Positions 1 through 7,150 of a stretch of 59,504 nt of DNA are shown here, piece after piece (position 1 is the stretch's first letter; each line of letters begins with the position of its first letter). The translations under genes were made by a program, and so were the position numbers. Source of the DNA: Candidatus Aphodenecus pullistercoris (lineage in GTDB: Bacteria > Spirochaetota > Spirochaetia > Sphaerochaetales > Sphaerochaetaceae); contig JADIMU010000054.1 of the NCBI GenBank assembly GCA_017694495.1, positions 1 to 59,504 of the forward strand, written 5' to 3'. Under the pieces are notes generated by a model. The model was not told where the DNA came from. It did no database searches and was given only the letters and a program-made list of their open reading frames with translations.

Positions 1-304
1 GCTTGTCCTGGCGGGCGGCAGGAGAGGTGGCGGGGCGGACGGAAGCCGAACTCTTCGCATCCGGCGTCTTCGCCTGGGCGCACTCACCGGCTGCAGGCTG
101 GACGGGAGCGGGAGCCGCCTCTGCGGCCTCCTCCTTCCTGTCCTCCTTCACGCGGGCCTTGACCGTGACGATCTTCTTCTTGATCACGACGACCTTCTTC
201 TGGCCCTCGGCGGCGGGAGCCGAAGGAGCGGCAGGCGCCGGGGCGATTGTGCCCGGATTCGCCTTCTTTATAACTCTGATCTTGGTCTTTTCCTTATCTT
301 CCAT
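1..304 (-). CDS. infB: Translation initiation factor IF-2, N-terminal part (cut by window edge)
   Basis: Reading minus from the ATG at 304 gives 101 codons open to the window edge. IF-2 is the GTPase that places initiator tRNA on the 30S subunit. Only the variable N-terminal region is visible: a lysine-rich start (MEDKEKTKIRVIKKANPG), then an Ala/Pro/Lys/Glu-rich low-complexity linker with KKVVVIKKK and RPATSPAARQ. The GTPase domain lies outside the window, so the call rests on this N-terminal style and on position, 13 nt behind nusA in the conserved rimP-nusA-infB order. It is probably co-transcribed with nusA. Confidence 0.85.
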   Translation of the reverse strand, partial: MEDKEKTKIRVIKKANPGTIAPAPAAPSAPAAEGQKKVVVIKKKIVTVKARVKEDRKEEAAEAAPAPVQPAAGECAQAKTPDAKSSASVRPATSPAARQDK

Positions 305-317
305 AAACTTTCAGCAA

Positions 318-1808
318 TCACTCCTCGAACTCGAACTCGACGCCGCAGTTGGGGCAGACCGTCGTTCCAATCTTGACAGTGGCACCGCAGTTGGGGCACT
401 CGAACTCCTCTTCGGTCTCCTCCTCGACGTCGATGCAATCGTCGATGGAAGCCTTCTCCTCGTCGCTCAGGCCGATCTCGGCAAGCTCCTCGGGTGTGAG
501 GTTGAAGTACTCCTCGGCGGTGTAGACATCGTGGAAGTTGAGCTTCTCGACAAGCTGCTTCGAGATGTTCAGCTCGCTGAGCAGCGTCTCGTCCTCGCCC
601 ACTCCAAGCTCCTCCTTGGTCACCTCGGCATGCTCCTCGGCCGGCCTCATGACGGCCTCCTGAGGATTGGCGAAGATGGCCTCGGCCCTCTCCCTCGTCT
701 CCTGTGCCAGATCGAGGGCGTCGAACTGCTCCTGGGTCATGACCTCGATCATCCAGTCGCACAGGCTGTTGGCCAGGGTGACGTTGCTGCCCTTGGGGCC
801 GATGGCCAGTCCGACATCCTTCTGGCCGACGATGGCGATGGCCTTCTTGGTCAGCATGTCGACCAGGTAGACCTTCTCGACATGGGCGGGAGTCAGCGCG
901 GAGGCGATGAAGTTGATCGGATTGTCGTCGTAGGGAACGACATCGATCTTCTCGCCCTCGATCTCCGTGATAACGCTCTGGATCCTGTTGCCCTTCAGAC
1001 CGACGGTGGCGCCGACAGGATCGATGTCACGGCTGTTGGCGCGCACGGCGACCTTCGTCCTGATGCCGGCGTTGCGCACGATCTTGACGATCTCGACCTC
1101 ATGGTCGTAGATCTCGGGCACCTGGATGAAGAGCAGCTTCTCGACAAGCTTGGGACTGGTGCGCGAGAGGACGATCCTGACGTCCTTCTGCCTCCTGCCC
1201 TTCTGGTTCTGGAGCTGGGGGGTCTTCATGGAGTCGGCCTCCTCGACGCGCTCGAGGTAGCACTTGACCTCGGAGCCCATCTCATAGCTCTCGCGGGGCG
1301 ACTGGTTCTTGTAGGGAAGAGTGCCCTCGACGCCGCCACCAACGTTCAGCCTGATGTCACCATTGGGGAGGATGGAGTTGACGTAGCAGAGGATGATCTC
1401 ACCCTCCTTGGCCTTGAACTCCTTGTATGTGCGGTTGTTCTGGACTTCCTTGAAGCTCTGCTGGGCACGCTGCTTGGCGCTCTGTACGCTGCCGCGGTCG
1501 AAGGTGTGCAGATCGAGCGGGATGAGGACCTCGTCGCCGATCTCGACGTCCTCGACCAGCTCCTGGGCCTCGTCGAGGGGGATCTCCGTGACCTCGTTGT
1601 AGTAGTTGTCCTCGTCGACGACGGTCTTGCGTGCGCACACTGTCAGTTCGTCATCGTCGGAGAAGCTGATCTCCACGTTGGAGTCTGTGCCATAGCGCCT
1701 CTTGTAGGCGGCCTTGACGAACTCCTTGATGGTCTCGATGACCATGTCGTGGGTGTAGTTCTTCTCCTCTATCATCTGCCTTATGGCATCCTTGAGATCC
1801 GTTGCCAT
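318..1808 (-). CDS. nusA: Transcription termination/antitermination factor NusA with C-terminal zinc ribbon
   Basis: A 496-residue RNA polymerase-associated factor acting in pausing, intrinsic termination and antitermination. Visible parts in order: the N-terminal polymerase-binding domain (about 1-125), an S1 domain (about 135-200), two KH domains (about 230-345, with VGLKGNRIQSV and IGPKGSNV), and an acidic helix-hairpin-helix repeat (about 410-460). The last 30 residues carry two CPNCG knuckles (ECPNCGATVKIGTTVCPNCG), a zinc ribbon absent from E. coli and Bacillus NusA. The ATG overlaps the rimP TAA by one base (TAATG), which suggests translational coupling. NusA could feed back on the operon through the terminator before rimP. 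Confidence 0.95.
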   Translation of the reverse strand: MATDLKDAIRQMIEEKNYTHDMVIETIKEFVKAAYKRRYGTDSNVEISFSDDDELTVCARKTVVDEDNYYNEVTEIPLDEAQELVEDVEIGDEVLIPLDLHTFDRGSVQSAKQRAQQSFKEVQNNRTYKEFKAKEGEIILCYVNSILPNGDIRLNVGGGVEGTLPYKNQSPRESYEMGSEVKCYLERVEEADSMKTPQLQNQKGRRQKDVRIVLSRTSPKLVEKLLFIQVPEIYDHEVEIVKIVRNAGIRTKVAVRANSRDIDPVGATVGLKGNRIQSVITEIEGEKIDVVPYDDNPINFIASALTPAHVEKVYLVDMLTKKAIAIVGQKDVGLAIGPKGSNVTLANSLCDWMIEVMTQEQFDALDLAQETRERAEAIFANPQEAVMRPAEEHAEVTKEELGVGEDETLLSELNISKQLVEKLNFHDVYTAEEYFNLTPEELAEIGLSDEEKASIDDCIDVEEETEEEFECPNCGATVKIGTTVCPNCGVEFEFEE

Positions 1809-2305
1809 TATTTCTTCTCCTCCCAGCGGTAGGTAAGTTTCGCCTTCTGTATGTCGTCCAGCTGGAGGCTGACAGTCCCCAGTTCCTGGCTGCTGTCCAT
1901 GAGACGGGCCTGGGAAAGCGTCACCAGGCCATTGTCACAACTTTCGATCCTTCCTTCAAGATAGCCCTTGTGCGAGGTCGAGTAGACCTTGACCATCCTT
2001 CCGGTGAAGACGTGGAACTCGTACGAGTCCCTGAAGTTCCTCTGGAGTCCCGGCGAGGAGACCTCCAGAGTCAGGTCCCTGGTCTTCCAGATGACCTGGT
2101 AGCGGGGATAGACGACATTGTAGACGGCGGCAAGGTCGTCTGTCGTGATGTCCCCTTCCCCCTTCGCCACGACCACGGTGAGCTGTATGCCATCCCTGAC
2201 ATCGTTCCTGACGACGTCGACCAGGCGGTAGCCCATCGGCTGGATGAGGGCGTCAAGCTCAACAAAGAGCGGATTCTTCTCGATTCCTGAAGCTAGCATC
2301 TCCAT
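1808..2305 (-). CDS. rimP: Ribosome maturation factor RimP
   Basis: A 165-residue protein needed for 30S subunit maturation. The N-terminal alpha/beta domain (ALIQPMGYRLVDVV, about 20-90) with the LEVSSPGLQR motif (about residue 90) and a C-terminal SH3-like domain (about 100-160) match the family. I chose the ATG at 2305, with an alternative in-frame ATG at 2299, because this matches the family N-terminus; the open frame extends further upstream through the promoter and terminator. The Shine-Dalgarno is weak (GTGGG). First gene of rimP-nusA-infB. Confidence 0.9.
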   Translation of the reverse strand: MEMLASGIEKNPLFVELDALIQPMGYRLVDVVRNDVRDGIQLTVVVAKGEGDITTDDLAAVYNVVYPRYQVIWKTRDLTLEVSSPGLQRNFRDSYEFHVFTGRMVKVYSTSHKGYLEGRIESCDNGLVTLSQARLMDSSQELGTVSLQLDDIQKAKLTYRWEEKK

Positions 2306-2310
2306 CCCAC

Positions 2311-2339
2311 AAAAAAAGGAACCAGCACTTGGTTCCTTT
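2311..2339 (-). terminator. Intrinsic terminator in the rimP-nusA leader (candidate attenuator)
   Basis: On the minus strand a 9-bp perfect stem (AAAGGAACC / GGTTCCTTT, loop AAGTGCT) is followed by an unbroken run of seven T. The T run ends only about 5 nt before the rimP start codon and downstream of the rimP promoter. It should therefore stop most transcripts before rimP unless polymerase reads through, which is the layout of an attenuator. Confidence 0.75.
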
Positions 2340-2364
2340 CCTATAAGAAAATTGAACTGTCCCA

Positions 2365-2394
2365 AGAGTAGAGCTTTCATTCCCTTTCTGTCAA
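2365..2394 (-). promoter_or_regulatory. Sigma70-type promoter of rimP-nusA-infB
   Basis: Minus strand: TTGACA (-35, 2389-2394), an 18-nt spacer, TACTCT (-10, 2365-2370). The expected start near 2358 gives a leader of about 50 nt that contains the terminator hairpin at 2311-2339. Confidence 0.6.
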
Positions 2395-2495
2395 TACATT
2401 TAGGGAGAATTGATGCGACAGGGACGGACCATGGGCCGCTTGAATGCATGCAATGCTTTGCACCTAAAGGAGATGTTTCATTACCTACTGCGCCC

Positions 2496-4331
2496 CTAGG
2501 ACAGGAGCATTGCTCCCCAGACGCCTCCCAGTACTATGGCCAGGCAGCAAAGGAAGATGCAAAGGAAGAGGATCCTCAGCTGCGGCCTCACGCCTCTTAT
2601 GATCTTTCCGATCCTGCCCCTCTCCCTCATGTGCTGGGCCGAGTCGACCTTGTTGGCCTTCCACGTCCACCAGAGGACGAAGGAGAGGCAGAGGATGAGG
2701 AGGACGCATGAGGCGATGGCGATCATGAGGCGGGGCACAGTGGCCGCATCATGCACTCCGGCGTGGTCGACCAGGGACATGAAGAGGTCGCTGCCGTCCT
2801 TGACTGCCGAGACGATGGCGAAGATGGCTACGATGTTCAGCGCCGTGCCTACCCGTCTCTCCCTTCTCTGGCGCTCGGCCTCCTGATGGCTGTCGACGTA
2901 GTCTCCCATCGTCTTGATGAACTCCAGCGAGCCGTACTGGGCACGGTAGCTTTCACGCCAGCTCGAGAGCAGCTTGCGGTACTGCGCAAGCATGTCCAGC
3001 GTCTTCGTCGAGACGAGGTACTCGCCCGCTATCCTCCGGCCGAAGTCGTCCGAGAGCAAGCATGAGCTGACCAGATCCTCGAAGCGGTTGGCCTCGTCGA
3101 TCCACCTGGAGAAGCGGGCCTCCATCTCCATGATCCTTACTCCCGTGTCGCTGATCTTCTCGCTGAAGTCGGGCGAGGAGAAGCTCATGCCCTCCCTGCG
3201 GCTGAAGATCGAGTCCATGTCAGAGCGCAGAGTGTCGCCACTGACGAAGTCGTCCAGCTCCCTCTGCCTGTGGACCAGGAGGACCTTGCGCGCCGTCATG
3301 GCGTTGAGCGTGGAGAAGACATCCTCGATCTGGTCCACCCTGAGGTCCTCGATGACGAGTCCGCTGCCCGCCTGGAAGATATTCAGATAGCCCTTGCCCG
3401 GGATGTTGATGTTGGTCGGCGCGTCCTTGTCCGTGTCGAAGACGGTGTTCGTCATCGGATCAGACTTCGCGATGCGGTACTTGAAGACGTTGGCGAAGCC
3501 CTTCGTCGGCACTCTCCGCTTGACGGCAAGCTCATGACGCTGCCTTCCGCCATTCTCCCCATCCCCGCTGGCTCCTATGCTGTAGTCCTCCTGGAAGAGG
3601 CACTTCGTGTCGCCCGGCTCGCCCACCGCAAGCTCTTCGCTGAAGGCGGGAGCCGATGAGCCCTTCCTTATGTTCATGAAGCACACGGGCAGGAAGACCT
3701 TGTCTGTAAAGTAGATCCCATCGGTGAGCACCAGAGCGTCCTCGTCGAATGGCGTGAAATTGAATGTGTTGTTCTCAGTCCTCGCGACCTCGACCTGGGC
3801 CAATTCGACACAGAGCGTCGCGCACAGACACTCGAGCCTATGCGCCAGAGCAAGACGCAATGCGTTGAAATACTGTCCGTCGTCACCGTCAGTGGCCTCA
3901 TGCCCCGCAATGGCCTCGTAGTGGCCTTCGTGCCGCTTCAGCGAGAAGGCCTTGGCGTTGCACTCTCTTGAGAAGGCGGCGAACTGGTGGGCCGCATCCT
4001 CACCGGAGACGAGCTGGCGGGCCTTGAAGAGGTAGGTCACGCTCAGTATGTCTTCATGGTGGAAGAGGCGCACATCGACAAGGGAAAAGCTGTCGCGCTC
4101 GTAGTCGGCGGCCTTCGAGGACGCTCCTGACAGCCAGAAGTCCAGTGCCCTCCTCTCGGCCTCATCATCCCAGTCCTGACGGATGAAGCCTCCGTCCGAG
4201 TCTTCACCGAAGGCACTGTCCCACTTGTCGTCGAGTCCGGGAATCCTGAAATAGGCGGTGACGAAGAAGGGAGACGATTCTGCGTTCGTGTGCGGTGCGC
4301 TCCTGTCCTCGGCTCTGTATCTCGCACTCAT
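2496..4331 (-). CDS. Unknown 611-residue protein with C-terminal membrane segments
   Basis: I do not recognise this family. The first about 490 residues are soluble and mixed alpha/beta, with charged helices before the membrane region. The last about 118 residues carry hydrophobic segments at about 494-510, 536-557 and 587-609. There is no signal peptide at the N-terminus, so the large domain is probably cytoplasmic. The layout recalls CorA-type channels, but the GxN signature is missing. The start is well supported by GGGAGGAGAAGG directly before the ATG. It stands alone between the mutS terminator and the rimP promoter. Confidence 0.6.
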   Translation of the reverse strand: MSARYRAEDRSAPHTNAESSPFFVTAYFRIPGLDDKWDSAFGEDSDGGFIRQDWDDEAERRALDFWLSGASSKAADYERDSFSLVDVRLFHHEDILSVTYLFKARQLVSGEDAAHQFAAFSRECNAKAFSLKRHEGHYEAIAGHEATDGDDGQYFNALRLALAHRLECLCATLCVELAQVEVARTENNTFNFTPFDEDALVLTDGIYFTDKVFLPVCFMNIRKGSSAPAFSEELAVGEPGDTKCLFQEDYSIGASGDGENGGRQRHELAVKRRVPTKGFANVFKYRIAKSDPMTNTVFDTDKDAPTNINIPGKGYLNIFQAGSGLVIEDLRVDQIEDVFSTLNAMTARKVLLVHRQRELDDFVSGDTLRSDMDSIFSRREGMSFSSPDFSEKISDTGVRIMEMEARFSRWIDEANRFEDLVSSCLLSDDFGRRIAGEYLVSTKTLDMLAQYRKLLSSWRESYRAQYGSLEFIKTMGDYVDSHQEAERQRRERRVGTALNIVAIFAIVSAVKDGSDLFMSLVDHAGVHDAATVPRLMIAIASCVLLILCLSFVLWWTWKANKVDSAQHMRERGRIGKIIRGVRPQLRILFLCIFLCCLAIVLGGVWGAMLLS

Positions 4332-4411
4332 CCTTCTCCTCCCTTTCCTTCAATTCTCACACCGCACAAAGACATCGTCAATGACAGGAAAAGTGCTTGA
4401 ACAAGAATCGG

Positions 4412-4466
4412 CAAAAGAGTGGACTGCTCCATCCTTCGCCAGCGCTTAGAGGAAGGAGCAGTTCAC
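4412..4466 (-). terminator. Intrinsic terminator after mutS
   Basis: A 12-bp stem (4419-4430 with 4455-4466, one G-U pair) reads on the minus strand into TCTTTTG. It lies about 90 nt after the mutS stop codon and closes the tamB-bamA-mutS unit. The rest of 4332-4553 shows no gene. Confidence 0.6.
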
Positions 4467-4553
4467 ATTTCCTATCCCGTCAGCTGGGCGATCACCTTCG
4501 TCAGCCACCTCATATGCTTCTGCTTCATCGTCTTCTACAGGCAGACTAGGAAG

Positions 4554-7145
4554 TCAGTCCTCCCCGCCCAGCGCTGACAGCTCCTTCTGGAGCCGGCATA
4601 CAAGGTTGAGCGCGTCGAGCGGAGTCGATGCGCTGACGTCGAAGTCCGTAATCGCATCGACGATGGCGTCGAGCCTGCCCTCCTTCGCGCTCGATGTGTC
4701 GACGAAGAGGTCGAGCTGGCTGTCCTTCGTCTCGAGGCTGTAGTCGGCGAAGTGGCGCTTCTGGAAGGCTGCCGCCTGGCGGATGACGGAAGTGGGCACG
4801 CCGGCCATGCGGGCGACATGGAGGCCGTAGCTGCTCTGGCTGACGCCCTGGACGACCTTGCGCAGGAAGACGATGTCGTTCTTCTCCTGCCTTACGGAGA
4901 GCGTGAGCAGCTGCATCGCGCTCGTGTCCATCATCGTGAGCTCATGGTAGTGGGTGGCGAAGAGTGTCACGCAGCCCCTTTCCAGCAAGGCCTCCATGAT
5001 CGCGTAGGCAAGGCTCATGCCGTCCTGGGTGCTCGTCCCACGCCCGATTTCGTCCATGATGACGAAGCTTGAGCGTGTGGCTCCACGGAGGATGAAGGCG
5101 GCCTCCTGCATCTCGACAAGGAAGGTCGACTCTCCACGTGCGAGGTTGTCGCTTGCTCCGACGCGGCAGAAGATGCGGTCGCACAGCGGAATCACGGCCC
5201 TCGATGCCGGAACGAAGCAGCCGGCGTGGGCCATGAGTATGATCAGGGCGTTCTGTCTGAGGTAGGTCGACTTGCCCGCCATGTTCGGTCCCGTGATCAA
5301 GGCGAAGCGCGAAGCGTGGCTGTCGAAGCCGTTGCTCATGAACTCGCCCTTCTCGAGGAACTGTTCGACGACGGGATGCCTTCCATCCTCGATGACGAGC
5401 TCGCCGCCGTCCAGGATCTCTGGTCTCGTATAGCCGTACAGGGCGGAGACTTCCGCAAAGCATTGCACGACGTCCAGCCTGCCCAGGAGGCGGCCTATGG
5501 CCATGAGGTCAGAAGCATGGCTCCTGGCCTCGCCGACGATTGCGTTGTACAGGTCCCTCTCCCGCGCTGCGGCGTCGGCCTGGGCCGACTTGGCCTTCTC
5601 CTCCAGTGCGCTGAGCTCAGGGGTCGTGAAGCGCTCCCCTCCCACCAGCGTCTGGCGGCGCGAGAAGTAGTCGGGAACCTTGTCCAGCTGTCCCTTGGAG
5701 ACTTCGAGGAAGACGCCTATGATGCGGTTTTCTCCACATTTGAGGTTCGCTATCCCAGTCTCGGCCTTGACCTTCTCGAGGTAGTCGGACAGGAGCTTCG
5801 AGCCGTCCGCGTGGATCCGTCTCAGCTCGTCCAGCTCCTCGTCGTAGCCGGCGAGGATGATCCCTCCTTCGTCGCGGGCGTTGGTGCACTCCGGGTTGAC
5901 CGCCCGGGCGATCGTCGAAGAGAGTGAAACGAGGCCGTCCGGGTCTTGGAGGCGTGCGTCCTCCATCAGGTCGAGGTAGTCCTCATGCGCGATGATGAGC
6001 GAGAAGAAGCACTCGAGGCTCTGGCGCACGGCGATGAGGTCGCGCACGACGGAGCGGCCCATCTCGAACTTGGAGGAGAGGCGGACCAGGTCTGCCGAGG
6101 ATGAGAGGAGTCCCCTCACCCTCCGCCTCTCGTCGATGTCCTCGACGAGGCGGGCCGTCCACTCCAGCCTCTGGTCTATCTTCGCCTTGTCGCACAGTGG
6201 CTGGAGGAGGACTTCCTTCAGCCGCCTGCGGCCTGCCGCGGTGCATGTCCTGTCCAGGGCGGAAAGGAGGGTGTAGGCGCTTCCTCCCGCCTGGAGGTTG
6301 GAGACGATCTCGAGGTTGCGCACGGTCGAGTCGTCCATGAGGAGGCGGCCGCTGTCGTCTACGATCGTAAGGTTTGTGATCTGTGCAAGGTCGCTGTGGC
6401 TCATCTGCCTCGCGTATGAGAGCAGGGCTCCGATCGGGGACAGGAGGGCGTCCTTCTCGCCAAGGCCGAAGGAGGAGAGGCTGGCCGAGCCGAAGAGGAT
6501 GGAAAGCTGACGCCTCCCCTCCTTGATGCTGAAGGACCAGGATGGGAGCTTCGTGACGATGCTTCCCGACTGGTCCAGGACCTCCCTGAGGGCGCGGTCA
6601 GTGAAGTAGAGGTCGTCGCAGACGAGGATCTCTGAGACAGAGATGCGCGCCAGGAGGCTGGAGAGGGCCTGATAGGAGGCGTCATGGCCCAGCCTGCGCG
6701 CGTTGAAGACGGCCGAGGAGAGGTCCAGGCATGAGACGAGGACCTCGCCTTTCACGATGTCCAGGCTGAGGATGTAGTTGTCGCTGAAGGAGTCGAGGTA
6801 CTCGTCGTCGACGACTGTGCCAGGGGTATAGACCTGGATGACTTCGCGGCGCGCGAGCTCCTTCGAGTTCGTCGGCAGCGAGAGCTGCTCGCAGATTGCG
6901 ACCTTGCGACCTGCGTCGAGCAGCCTCTTGAGATAGCTGGACGCGGCGTGGAATGGGATGCCGCACATTGGTGCGTCCCCACGCCGGGTCAGCGTCAGGT
7001 TGAGCAGGCGGGAGACTTCGATGGCGTCCTCACCGAACATCTCATAGAAGTCTCCGAGCCGGAAGAAGAGCACCTCATCGGGGTGCTCCTCCTTTATCTC
7101 ATGATACTGACGCATCATGGGCGTCAGTTCCCTCTCCCCTGCCAT
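4554..7145 (-). CDS. mutS: DNA mismatch repair ATPase MutS
   Basis: 863 residues. It binds mismatches and starts methyl-independent repair with MutL. The N-terminal mismatch-binding domain has the GDFYEMF wedge motif (about residues 30-36). The connector, core and clamp domains follow, then the ABC-type ATPase with Walker A GPNMAGKST (about 618-626) and the GRGTSTQDG signature. The ATG at 7145 begins MAGERELTPMMRQY, the usual family start; the open frame runs a further 99 codons inside bamA and is not used. It starts 5 nt after the bamA stop, so it is the third gene of the tamB-bamA-mutS unit. Confidence 0.97.
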   Translation of the reverse strand: MAGERELTPMMRQYHEIKEEHPDEVLFFRLGDFYEMFGEDAIEVSRLLNLTLTRRGDAPMCGIPFHAASSYLKRLLDAGRKVAICEQLSLPTNSKELARREVIQVYTPGTVVDDEYLDSFSDNYILSLDIVKGEVLVSCLDLSSAVFNARRLGHDASYQALSSLLARISVSEILVCDDLYFTDRALREVLDQSGSIVTKLPSWSFSIKEGRRQLSILFGSASLSSFGLGEKDALLSPIGALLSYARQMSHSDLAQITNLTIVDDSGRLLMDDSTVRNLEIVSNLQAGGSAYTLLSALDRTCTAAGRRRLKEVLLQPLCDKAKIDQRLEWTARLVEDIDERRRVRGLLSSSADLVRLSSKFEMGRSVVRDLIAVRQSLECFFSLIIAHEDYLDLMEDARLQDPDGLVSLSSTIARAVNPECTNARDEGGIILAGYDEELDELRRIHADGSKLLSDYLEKVKAETGIANLKCGENRIIGVFLEVSKGQLDKVPDYFSRRQTLVGGERFTTPELSALEEKAKSAQADAAARERDLYNAIVGEARSHASDLMAIGRLLGRLDVVQCFAEVSALYGYTRPEILDGGELVIEDGRHPVVEQFLEKGEFMSNGFDSHASRFALITGPNMAGKSTYLRQNALIILMAHAGCFVPASRAVIPLCDRIFCRVGASDNLARGESTFLVEMQEAAFILRGATRSSFVIMDEIGRGTSTQDGMSLAYAIMEALLERGCVTLFATHYHELTMMDTSAMQLLTLSVRQEKNDIVFLRKVVQGVSQSSYGLHVARMAGVPTSVIRQAAAFQKRHFADYSLETKDSQLDLFVDTSSAKEGRLDAIVDAITDFDVSASTPLDALNLVCRLQKELSALGGED

Positions 7146-7150
7146 GGCGC

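Noticed and set aside
3-1832. 609-codon plus-strand open frame
   Set aside because: Antisense to nusA and infB; its Leu/Asp/Val-rich product is the usual mirror of GC-rich minus-strand codons and has no family features.
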